Virus record (IMG/VR): IMGVR_UViG_3300044812_000039
Location: 1 to 46,511 of that record
Source: a virus
DNA: 46,511 bases
Reading direction: 5' to 3' (one strand)
The notes under the pieces were generated by a model. It ran no database searches. It saw nothing but the letters and a program-made list of their open reading frames with translations, and was not told the origin of the DNA. A program made the translations under genes and the position numbers. Positions 31,199-38,962 of this stretch are shown in pieces. Position 1 is the stretch's first letter. Every line of letters begins with the position of its first letter.

Positions 31199-31662
31199 GC
31201 ATTACCGACCTGGTTGAAATGGCGGTGATCGCGGACCTCGCCGACGAGCCGGAGCTCGCGGCGTTCCTGCCTAAGCCGCGCGACAACGATACCAGGCTGG
31301 CCGGCGATGATGAGCCTGGCGAAGACGAGGCGACGCTCACGCTTTCCGTCAGTGCGATCGACGAAGGCGAATTCTACCGCGGCAGCGGCATCAAGCGCGT
31401 TGCGCTCACCGTCGAGATCCGGCACAACGCAGTTGCCGAGGAAGCCGACCGCTCGCAGCTAGACTCGGTGGCCGAGCTCGTCGACGACCGGTTGCAGCCT
31501 TCCACAGCGATCGAAGGCGTTGTCGGCCGCGAAGCGGCGTTCTCGTCCGACGTGCTGAAGGTCTTCGGGATCATCGCGACGACGCCCGAACCGCGGGAGA
31601 ACGAAGATCTGATTCGGATTCGCCGCATCACACGCGTCTTCGTTGCCGCGCAGCTCGCGTAG
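31195..31662 (+). CDS. tail terminator-like protein
   Basis: 155 residues, ATGA overlap with the connector gene. Alpha/beta with a strand-helix ordering (RVALTVEIRH, SVAELVDDRL) common to tail-completion proteins (lambda U/Z group). Assigned by gene order. Confidence 0.5.
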   Translation: MSITDLVEMAVIADLADEPELAAFLPKPRDNDTRLAGDDEPGEDEATLTLSVSAIDEGEFYRGSGIKRVALTVEIRHNAVAEEADRSQLDSVAELVDDRLQPSTAIEGVVGREAAFSSDVLKVFGIIATTPEPRENEDLIRIRRITRVFVAAQLA

Positions 31663-31665
31663 CCG

Positions 31666-31671
31666 TTGACA
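31666..31671 (+). promoter_or_regulatory. start-proximal TTGACA element
   Basis: TTGACA 21 nt before ATG 31687. Downstream, GCTGCC (31678-31683) and GGCAGC (31689-31694) form a perfect hairpin whose loop TATAT runs into the AUG, so the start codon could be partly masked. Confidence 0.6.
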
Positions 31672-31686
31672 CGCAGCGCTGCCTAT

Positions 31687-32070
31687 ATGGCAGCTGGCGA
31701 TCCCATCAAGCTCGGCGCTCTGGCGACGAACGGTGTTTTCCTCATGACCTCGGAGACGGGGATCATCATTTCCTCGTATCGCCGTAACGTGGATTCGAAG
31801 AAGTTCGAATTCTACGACGGTTCCGCAGGTCAGGTCACCGGCGTCGTGTATCACGACTTCAAGGCCACCTACGAAATTAAAGGCGCGACGAACGGCACTA
31901 CCGGTCTCATGGCCGCCTCCGTCGGCGTAGCCCTCACGATCACGAACACGAGTGCCGGCTTCGGTGTCGCCACCGGCGGCATCTACACGGACTCGGTGCA
32001 GATCGATCACCAATCGGAGCAGCTCCGCGAGATCACAGTGCAGGCCACGCAGCGCGCCAGCATCACGTAA
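31687..32070 (+). CDS. major tail tube protein candidate
   Basis: 127 residues from ATG 31687; an in-frame TTG at 31666 is part of the TTGACA element and less likely. Beta-rich, Gly/Thr/Ser-rich protein of the size of short tail tube proteins, located before the chaperone pair and the tape measure gene. Confidence 0.55.
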   Translation: MAAGDPIKLGALATNGVFLMTSETGIIISSYRRNVDSKKFEFYDGSAGQVTGVVYHDFKATYEIKGATNGTTGLMAASVGVALTITNTSAGFGVATGGIYTDSVQIDHQSEQLREITVQATQRASIT

Positions 32071-32076
32071 ACCGTT

Positions 32077-32253
32077 ATGGACATCGAATACGCAGTGAAG
32101 CAGCTCGACCTGGAGATTCGCCAGGGTGAACAGCGGGTGACCGAAAAACGCCAGCAGCGCGATCAGCTCTACAGCGCTCTCTCAGCCGAGCAGAAGGCGC
32201 GCGTCGACGAAGCGGGTAAACCGCCCAAGCCGAAGAAGCCGCATACGACGTAA
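32077..32253 (+). CDS. 58-residue coiled-coil protein
   Basis: Helical, heavily charged (VKQLDLEIRQGEQRVTEKRQ) with a Pro/Lys tail (KPPKPKKPHTT). Complete ATG-to-TAA frame with plausible codon use, too short for the usual length cut-off. Function unknown. Confidence 0.6.
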   Translation: MDIEYAVKQLDLEIRQGEQRVTEKRQQRDQLYSALSAEQKARVDEAGKPPKPKKPHTT

Positions 32254-32290
32254 GCGGCAAGGCCGCTCCCCTCAGTTCAAACCAAATTCC

Positions 32291-33079
32291 ATGGAACAGC
32301 AGCTCGCCGCCTCCTCATTCGCAGAGGGCATGACGATCCCGGTCGGCGATCAGCGGTACCCGTCGAGCAACATCCGCCTCTCGGCCGCCATGTGCGCGAT
32401 TGGCTTCCCGATCAAGCATGAGGAGCCGTGCACGCGCACGATCGAAGCTGGCGATCGCGGACCCCGCGAGATCGTCACCTTCTGGCATGAGCCGCGGCTT
32501 GCCGATGGCGACAAGACTCATCCGACATGTCCGAAGCTCGCCGCCGTCGATGTCGACGCGTGGTGGCGTTATCCCGGGAAGTTCACCGTTTCCGGCTACG
32601 ATGATGCGCTCCTGGCCATGCGCCGGGTGCTCGAGTGCCGTCAATGGCTCATCGAGATCGTGCACGGCGCGCGCCGTATTCAGAACCAGCACTTCTCCCG
32701 CAGCTCGGTTGTTACCGACGAACTGCACTACGCCAGCGTCCTGAAAGCGTGCGGCTTCGAATTGCTCGCGGCGGAACGGCGCGGACGGAAATTTTTGTTC
32801 GTATTCGGATCCAAGGCGGCGCGCGTCATCGAGTTGCTCGTGCGCAGCGAAAGCCCGGAAAGCGTCTATCCCGATCGGCGTCCGGAGGGCGAGAAATCGG
32901 AGCCCGATCTGTGCGTCGACTGGATGCTCTGGGCGCTGAAGTACCGCGACTGGCTGCACCGCATCGTGAACAGCCCCGACTGCGTTCCGATGATTGAAAT
33001 GCGCGACGGCGAGCGCGTGCTGCGCATCTCGAGCAACATGCCCGACAAGCTGAAAAAGGAATGGGTGAGCTATCTCTAA
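32291..33079 (+). CDS. hypothetical tail-region protein
   Basis: 262 residues. Mixed alpha/beta, several Trp and Cys (CRQWLIEIVHGARR, DLCVDWMLWALKYRDW). Preceded by the leader CAAACCAAATTCC next to the ATG, nearly the same as before 29251. Ends directly before the chaperone gene. No family recognised. Confidence 0.6.
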   Translation: MEQQLAASSFAEGMTIPVGDQRYPSSNIRLSAAMCAIGFPIKHEEPCTRTIEAGDRGPREIVTFWHEPRLADGDKTHPTCPKLAAVDVDAWWRYPGKFTVSGYDDALLAMRRVLECRQWLIEIVHGARRIQNQHFSRSSVVTDELHYASVLKACGFELLAAERRGRKFLFVFGSKAARVIELLVRSESPESVYPDRRPEGEKSEPDLCVDWMLWALKYRDWLHRIVNSPDCVPMIEMRDGERVLRISSNMPDKLKKEWVSYL

Positions 33080-33619
33080 ATGAAGACCGACTTTTCCTCC
33101 GACGACAATCTCACCGCGCCGCCGGCGTCAGGCGATCTCGACCTCGAGCGCGTCTACACGCGGCCGGGCTACACCTTCAAAGGCCGCCCGCTGCATCCCT
33201 ACAGCCACGGCATCGATCTGCTTTTCTCGCAGGTGACCGACTTCGCGAACGATACGCAGTTCTACCACTGGGTGGCATTCCTCTTCCTGCTCGTCGTCCG
33301 GGATCCTGCCCTCACAGCGATCGACGATCGCAAGCGTCACGTCCTGCCGCTCGCGTGGAATATGCTGGCGTTTCGCGCCGCGCTCGTGGAGTGGCTCGAC
33401 GACATCAAGTGGGTGCCAGCCGACACGACCGAAGCCGAGCGTTTGTTCAACGAGATCCGTGCCGAAGCTGACGGCACCGCCGTGGAGATAGTTGGAGGCA
33501 GCAGCGGAAAAAAAAAGTCGGCGGAGCGGTCCCGACCGAAACCGCGTTCCTCATCAGCGCGCTCAGCGGCCAGTACAGCCGCGACGAAATCCTCTGGGCG
33601 GTCCCGAAGGCGGAGCTGA
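33080..33619 (+). CDS. tail assembly chaperone, zero-frame product (G-like)
   Basis: 179 residues. The N-terminal ~145 form a helical/aromatic domain; after the A9 run the zero frame becomes a Ser/Arg-rich low-quality tail. This is the pattern of lambda G and its relatives, where most ribosomes finish the short product and a fraction shift frame to make a longer one that loads the tape measure protein. Confidence 0.75.
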   Translation: MKTDFSSDDNLTAPPASGDLDLERVYTRPGYTFKGRPLHPYSHGIDLLFSQVTDFANDTQFYHWVAFLFLLVVRDPALTAIDDRKRHVLPLAWNMLAFRAALVEWLDDIKWVPADTTEAERLFNEIRAEADGTAVEIVGGSSGKKKSAERSRPKPRSSSARSAASTAATKSSGRSRRRS

Positions 33620-33759
33620 ACCAGGCGCGCCACGTCTACCTCTACCGCGGCGGTTCGCGCTGCCGGCGGCCGGGCGACAAGGACGCGCATTATGAACGTC
33701 TGGAATCGGTCAATGAGTACCTCCGCAAGCTCACGCTCACTCCGCGGTCGTTAGGCTAA
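33080..33759 (+). CDS. tail assembly chaperone, predicted -1 frameshift product (GT-like)
   Basis: A -1 shift at A-AAA-AAG (33511-33517) joins 146 zero-frame codons to the frame starting GTC 33517, giving 80 further residues (GQYSRDEILWAVPKAELNQ, then NEYLRKLTLTPRSLG) up to TAA 33757-33759. The extension frame has no start of its own and much better protein character than the zero frame there. Total 226 residues. The tail completion of the fusion ends in a TAATG overlap with the next gene. Confidence 0.75.
33511..33517 (+). promoter_or_regulatory. slippery heptamer for -1 frameshift
   Basis: A-AAA-AAG in the zero frame, inside a run of nine A (33508-33516), the same heptamer as in E. coli dnaX. 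A possible short stem-loop (CGGT, ACCG) follows within 20 bases. Confidence 0.75.
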
Positions 33760-34565
33760 TGCGCATCCGCGGTAAACTCGATACGTCGAAGCTTCGCCGG
33801 CGATTCGAGAAGGTAAAAAGGACTGTGCCTATGACGCTCGGCGGCGAAGTGAAGCGGGCCGCTCGCATCGTCGCGGTCCAGCTCGCGCACACCGCGCAGC
33901 CTTTCGGGCTGGACGACAGAGCAAAGCAGCTCGGCGAGAACGCCACCGCCAGCGACATCCGGCGCTGCTACGCGACTCCGTCCGACGTTTACTCCGCATT
34001 CAACGACAAACGAATGGCGAAGGCGTTCTATGCGCGCCTGAAGAAGGGGGAACTCGCCGCCGCACAACGCATCGTCGACGAACACTGTGCGCAGTTCAAA
34101 GGCGTGCCGATCGGCGCGTTCGATCTCTTCCTGCACCAGGGCCGGCGCAACAAACGCGGCCGCATCCCGGCCAAGCAAAAGCCACTCCAGATCGTGATCA
34201 ATCCGAAAGCGATGCACGACTACATCGCGGTCGAGAAGAAGCTTGTCGGCTGGGGCAAAGCAGGCTGGGGGAACTGCGCGCTCATTCTCGGTCGCGACGG
34301 CGACGTGTCGGTGGCCACGCCCACTCGCGGGCTGAAGCGATGGGTCACGCGGCATGTGAGCGCGCCGGCATCAATCGTCGACGGCACACGCAGCGGATCC
34401 GAAAAGCCTTACGTCATTCTCGTCAACGGCGTCGGCTATGCCGCCCTCATCTTGACAGCGTCCGACAAGGCGGAGGCCGTGCGCATCGGGCTCGAGCGTT
34501 ACCTCGCCGACAAACGGGTGACGACGCTCGTGCGTGACGCGCTCCGCAAAGAACTGACCACATGA
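33759..34565 (+). CDS. tail-region protein
   Basis: 268 residues starting at the TAATG overlap. Basic N-terminus, helical, with a strand segment (KPYVILVNGVGYAALIL) in the C-terminal third. Between chaperone and tape measure; a minor tail or tail-completion protein by position. Confidence 0.6.
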   Translation: MRIRGKLDTSKLRRRFEKVKRTVPMTLGGEVKRAARIVAVQLAHTAQPFGLDDRAKQLGENATASDIRRCYATPSDVYSAFNDKRMAKAFYARLKKGELAAAQRIVDEHCAQFKGVPIGAFDLFLHQGRRNKRGRIPAKQKPLQIVINPKAMHDYIAVEKKLVGWGKAGWGNCALILGRDGDVSVATPTRGLKRWVTRHVSAPASIVDGTRSGSEKPYVILVNGVGYAALILTASDKAEAVRIGLERYLADKRVTTLVRDALRKELTT

Positions 34566-36955
34566 GCGACCAGGTTAAAATCGGCGGCGACAGCACGGAA
34601 TTCGTGCAGGCGGTCGACAAGGCCGAGCAGCGCTGGGACCGGTTCGGCAAAGCGATCAATCGCACTCCGGACTTCGGCGATTTCGAGAAGCGCGGCCGCC
34701 GGGTCATCGACACGACTACGCAGAGCGTCGAGGCCTCCGGCGCCGCCGCGCGCAAAGCCGCTGTCGATTACAAGCGCCTCGCCGATGAGAGCAAGCGTGC
34801 ATCCGAGTACATCGCGAATGGCGGCAAGACAGGACCGAAGCCGAAGACAGCGGCGAACTTCAGGCCGGCCGGCCCGCGCACGTATTTGCATCCAATTGCG
34901 ATCGAGGAGGAGGAACGCCTCACCGCGAACGCGGCTGCAGTCGCCCGGGCGAATGCGCGACGTGGCTCTCTTGGTGGCCGCGGCATAGGCGGCGCCATCG
35001 GCGCGCGCGTTGCCGGCGATATCATCAACATCGGCACCGCCAGTTCCGGCGCAGCGATGCAGGTGAATGCGCTCAGCCATTTGTTAGGCGGACTGGCGCC
35101 GGCAGCCGGCATCGTGGCCGCGGTCGCTGCTGCGAGAAAGCTTTACGAGATCGCGAAAGAGGCGAGCAACGCGATCAAAGCGCTAAACAAAGAAGTGTCG
35201 CAAAAGCCCGCTGATGTTGTGGGCAAGCTCGGTTCGGCCGGCATTCGTGAGCAGATTGCTCGTGAAGGCAAGCTCGCGAAAGATGCGGGGACAAAAGCGC
35301 GACGCGCTGATTACGTCGAGCGTGCCGCCCTTCCCATTGGCGGGGGATTGGTGCGAGCGGCCAGCGGTGGAGAAGAGCAGCATGATCGCCTCCGTCGCGA
35401 CGCCAAAGCCCGCAAAGGTGAACTCGAAGGCAAACTTGTGGACGCGGGCGCTGCCGGCGTCGACCTCGCCCGCGAGAAGGCGAACGGCAGCGCGCGCGAA
35501 GCAGCACTGAAGGAAGCGCAGCTCGAGACGGAGAAGAAGATTGCCGCGATCGAGCTCGACAGGACGATTTCGCGCCGGACGCGCCTGCAGCTAACCGAGC
35601 AGGAAAACGAAAAGCTCGCCATGCAGAAGCAGGCCATCGAAGCCGCGTTCCAAGCGCAGGAACGCCAGTATGCGCTCGCGCAAAAACTGAACGACATGCG
35701 TGCCAATGGCAGCACGACGGTCGCTCAGGCCCGGGCACACCAGGCAGCGGCGCTTGACGATCTCTCGGCAGCCAAAGCGAGCGGAAACGACAAGGACATC
35801 AAGGATGCCACCGGGCGCGTCGGCAGCACCGGCGCCGACCTCGCGATCGCACTCAACCAGCAGGCGATTCTCGAACACAGCGTCCGGATCGCGGAGTTCC
35901 GCGGCAATCAGGAGGCGGAGACGGCGAACTCGCTTGATGAGCAGCTCGCCGCCGCGCAAAAGATTCTGGATGCCGATCAGCGCCGGCTGGCGGTGGCGCA
36001 GGCTCGCAAGGCGATCTCCGATAACGAAACAGCCGTCGAGCTCGCCCGCATCAGCCGATCGGAAAGCGTGCAGGCGTCGCGCATCGGCGCGAGTGCGGAC
36101 CAGGCGTCCGTTGGGGCGTCTCCGGAACAGCGGCAACGCAATTCGCTCCAGGCTCAGCTCGACATCGCGCAAAAGCTTGCCGCTGCAGCCAAAGCGAAAT
36201 GGATTGCCAGCAAGGGTAGCGCGGAAGCGGAAGCGGAAGCGCAGATAGCGGCGAACGGCGTGCTCTCTGCCAAAGCCGCCCTCGCACAGTTCGAGCGCGA
36301 CACTGCTTTCGCGAACGATCAGGAACTCACGGCTGCCAAGGCGCTCACCGCCGAGCTGCTGCTGCAGGCCAGCGGTCGCGACATCGAGGCGCAGCGCGTG
36401 GCCACGGTCGCCTCCTTCCAGGAGCGGATCGCGAAAGCGCTTCACGACGGCCGGACTGATCTCGCCGAGCAGCTGCGCCTGCAGCGCGACATCACTCTGC
36501 AATCGAAGCTTGCAGATCGCATCGGCAAGACTCCGCAACAGCGCGCGGCCGAGGCCGAAGCACAGCGGGCACAAGAGAGGGATTTCCGCACCGCTGGATT
36601 CCAGGAGAAAGACGCGCTCGAGAAAGATCAGCGCGTCAGCGACGAGAAGTTCGGATTCAACAAACGCTTCCATCCGGACCGCGTGCCGAAAGACGTGCGC
36701 GAAGCCGATGAGAATCGCGGTCGACGGATCGGCGAGCTGAATCGCCAGCTCAATCCGGAGAGCGCCAGCCGCCCAGGCCCGCTTAGCGACGGCGACTGGC
36801 ACAATCAATTTAAGCCGCTGTCGCAGGACGCGCAGGCGAAGCACGAAAAACAAAACGCGCCGGACGCGAAACCGGGCGATTCGCCGCTACTCGGGAAGAT
36901 CGACACGCTGGTTAGCACGTTGAACGAGCTGCCGGGCAAAGTGGGAGTGCTGTAG
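34562..36955 (+). CDS. tape measure protein
   Basis: 797 residues, the longest helical protein here, coupled by ATGA to the upstream gene. Long Ala/Gln/Glu/Lys-rich coiled segments, one hydrophobic patch (about 175-200, LGGLAPAAGIVAAVAAARK), and a Pro/Asp-rich end. Tape measure proteins set tail length; at about 0.15 nm per residue this predicts a tail near 120 nm. Confidence 0.85.
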   Translation: MSDQVKIGGDSTEFVQAVDKAEQRWDRFGKAINRTPDFGDFEKRGRRVIDTTTQSVEASGAAARKAAVDYKRLADESKRASEYIANGGKTGPKPKTAANFRPAGPRTYLHPIAIEEEERLTANAAAVARANARRGSLGGRGIGGAIGARVAGDIINIGTASSGAAMQVNALSHLLGGLAPAAGIVAAVAAARKLYEIAKEASNAIKALNKEVSQKPADVVGKLGSAGIREQIAREGKLAKDAGTKARRADYVERAALPIGGGLVRAASGGEEQHDRLRRDAKARKGELEGKLVDAGAAGVDLAREKANGSAREAALKEAQLETEKKIAAIELDRTISRRTRLQLTEQENEKLAMQKQAIEAAFQAQERQYALAQKLNDMRANGSTTVAQARAHQAAALDDLSAAKASGNDKDIKDATGRVGSTGADLAIALNQQAILEHSVRIAEFRGNQEAETANSLDEQLAAAQKILDADQRRLAVAQARKAISDNETAVELARISRSESVQASRIGASADQASVGASPEQRQRNSLQAQLDIAQKLAAAAKAKWIASKGSAEAEAEAQIAANGVLSAKAALAQFERDTAFANDQELTAAKALTAELLLQASGRDIEAQRVATVASFQERIAKALHDGRTDLAEQLRLQRDITLQSKLADRIGKTPQQRAAEAEAQRAQERDFRTAGFQEKDALEKDQRVSDEKFGFNKRFHPDRVPKDVREADENRGRRIGELNRQLNPESASRPGPLSDGDWHNQFKPLSQDAQAKHEKQNAPDAKPGDSPLLGKIDTLVSTLNELPGKVGVL

Positions 36956-36958
36956 ACT

Positions 36959-37663
36959 ATGGCCGGCCAACCAATTCCACTCGGCAGCGCGCGAACCGGC
37001 GCGCTCATTCCAGACATCGGGAGTAGCGTCGCGACGAACGATTACGGCATCGACGAAGGTCGCGTCCGCCATTCGTTAGGCGATCAAAGTCTCGCACAAC
37101 AGCGCCGCCCGAAACGCGGCGGGCCTTACGCCGGCACGCTTCCGCAGTTCAAGGGCATGTTCGTCGACCGCAGCGCGATCGTTGGCGCGGAGGGCAAGGC
37201 CTGCTTCGTCGATGTCGACTACAAGGCACTCAACTCGGGCTGGGGTATTCAGCCGCCCGAGCAGTCGGCCGAGATGGAGGTGCGGGATCTCACTTCGTTC
37301 GGCGACAACCTCTTCACGTCCGGACGCGGCCAGACGCTGCATCTGCCGCATCCGGTCCTCACCTACAAATTCGCCGATACCAAGCCGAGCAACAAACGCG
37401 GCACCTACGCGCTCGAGCTCCCGAACGCGCCGACGATCGGGCAGTTCGAATTCGAGGTGATCTGGATCAACAGCGTCCAGGGCGAGGACGGAAATATCTC
37501 GATCACGACGCGCAACAATTACTCTCTCATTTTCTCGCCGCACCCGTCCGGCTGGTTCTGCATGAAAGACGATTGCGAACCGCTCTGCGGCGGCCGGCTC
37601 TTCCAGATCGAGCAGCAATGGAAGCGCTTTTACCTCTGGACCGGTTACAACCGCCATGGCTAA
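36959..37663 (+). CDS. minor tail protein candidate
   Basis: 234 residues, beta-rich with aromatic residues near the end (HPSGWFCMKDDCEPLCGGRL). First gene after the tape measure, where distal tail or tip proteins are found. Family not recognised. Confidence 0.6.
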   Translation: MAGQPIPLGSARTGALIPDIGSSVATNDYGIDEGRVRHSLGDQSLAQQRRPKRGGPYAGTLPQFKGMFVDRSAIVGAEGKACFVDVDYKALNSGWGIQPPEQSAEMEVRDLTSFGDNLFTSGRGQTLHLPHPVLTYKFADTKPSNKRGTYALELPNAPTIGQFEFEVIWINSVQGEDGNISITTRNNYSLIFSPHPSGWFCMKDDCEPLCGGRLFQIEQQWKRFYLWTGYNRHG

Positions 37664-37916
37664 TGATTCACTACCCGATTTCGAGGCGGGCAAAACTTAC
37701 CTGATCAGCGGCGCCACCGGCAAAGCGCTCGTCGACGCGATCCGCCGCTACCGTCCCGACATCGTGACCGGCTCCGGTCTCGACAAGGAAGTGCGAGCCG
37801 ACGGTACCTACTTTAAGGGCGGTTCCATTCCCGCTCCGCCAAGCGGCGGCGTTTACGTGCTGGGAACTGATGGTGCCGGTGGGCTGACGTGGATCGGGAC
37901 CGACACCTGTTCGTGA
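37656..37916 (+). CDS. hypothetical small tail protein
   Basis: 86 residues; ends in a Gly-rich segment (GGVYVLGTDGAGGLTWIG) of the kind found in receptor-binding or fibre-attachment proteins. Overlaps the preceding gene by eight bases. Confidence 0.6.
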   Translation: MANDSLPDFEAGKTYLISGATGKALVDAIRRYRPDIVTGSGLDKEVRADGTYFKGGSIPAPPSGGVYVLGTDGAGGLTWIGTDTCS

Positions 37917-37919
37917 CGT

Positions 37920-38699
37920 ATGCCGGTGATGCTGAAAAATGCCGGCGGCAAGGTGCTTCTCGCTGACGGGAAGGTAGCGATCGCTCGCGCCTGCTGCTGC
38001 TCGCCTGGTTGCGCCTGCCCCGATGGCTTGGCCGACACACTCTGCGTTAGTGGTAATGCTTTCCTGAGCGGACAGCTCGCGATGTGCACGGTCGGCGCGT
38101 GCTCGTGGTGTGGCGTCAGCAGCTACAGCGACGACGCTCAGAAGTTCTCGCTCGCCAAAGTAGACAATGGATTCGATATCGGCGACGTCATCGAATGCTG
38201 CTGGTCCCTCTCATACAACGACGGCATCAACGGGGCCTATAAGTTTTGGGATAATGGAAACCCGGTCGGCACCTACTACCCGTTCAGCTACTTCGCCGAC
38301 GGCGTAGGCGCTTCGTTCGCCACGATAGCGGAGTGCGAGTCGGAATGCCTGCCATGCGATGGTCTTGAATGTTTCACAGGCACCATCCCTGTCACAACTA
38401 GCGAGAGCTACGACGTGGTCATCGATAACCCGTTTGGGTTCCGGTTAGTCACTTGCGCGTACCGTTTCGACGGCGGCCTTCTCACATTCAAGCAGGGTTA
38501 TTTCACCACGGGCGAAGGCGTTCAGTTCATCGACTTCGGCCTCGGAACAGAGTTAAGCATCAACAACGATACCTTCGTGTTCGATTGCGATCAGATCGTG
38601 CTAGCGCCCGCTAATCTGCAGATCAACACGATCGATATCAACGAGGGCGGCGACGGCTCCGGAAACCTTTTCTATAACCTCTGCTTTGAGCGCATCTAG
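37920..38699 (+). CDS. Cys-rich tail protein
   Basis: 259 residues. A Cys-rich block (CCCSPGCACP) at about 25-34 and many later Cys pairs suggest disulfide- or metal-stabilised folds at the tail tip. The rest is beta-rich with Asn/Asp/Gly turns. No family recognised. Confidence 0.6.
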   Translation: MPVMLKNAGGKVLLADGKVAIARACCCSPGCACPDGLADTLCVSGNAFLSGQLAMCTVGACSWCGVSSYSDDAQKFSLAKVDNGFDIGDVIECCWSLSYNDGINGAYKFWDNGNPVGTYYPFSYFADGVGASFATIAECESECLPCDGLECFTGTIPVTTSESYDVVIDNPFGFRLVTCAYRFDGGLLTFKQGYFTTGEGVQFIDFGLGTELSINNDTFVFDCDQIVLAPANLQINTIDINEGGDGSGNLFYNLCFERI

Positions 38700-38715
38700 T
38701 CGTCCTTCGATCGAC

Positions 38716-38913
38716 ATGACGATGCACACCAGCGTCGTGAAAAAGTGCGGAGACTGCGGCAGGGCCGGCCTCGGCGACCGCGTTGCCCGGATCGCCACGC
38801 CGATCGCGCGAGCGCTCAACCTACCCTGCGTCGATCCCGCCACGGACGACCTGCGTCCCGAGAGCAGCTGCGCCAAACGGAAAGCCTGGCTCAATCGCCT
38901 GAGCGGCTCCTGA
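38716..38913 (+). CDS. small Cys-pair protein downstream of tail-tip genes
   Basis: 65 residues from ATG 38716 (a TTG at 38686 overlaps the previous gene). CGDCG near the start, then RIATPIARAL and RPESSCAKRK. The order of these segments recurs in small phage proteins next to tail genes in my recollection; function unknown. Confidence 0.55.
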   Translation: MTMHTSVVKKCGDCGRAGLGDRVARIATPIARALNLPCVDPATDDLRPESSCAKRKAWLNRLSGS

Positions 38914-38943
38914 GAGTTCGAGCTTGGAGCTTTAGCGCGCGCT

Positions 38944-38949
38944 TTGACA
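38944..38949 (+). promoter_or_regulatory. start-proximal TTGACA element
   Basis: CTTTGACAC 19 nt (from TTGACA) before GTG 38963, ending CCCAGCGTG. Nearly the same as the copy before 20193. Confidence 0.6.
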
Positions 38950-38962
38950 CTTCGCGCCCAGC

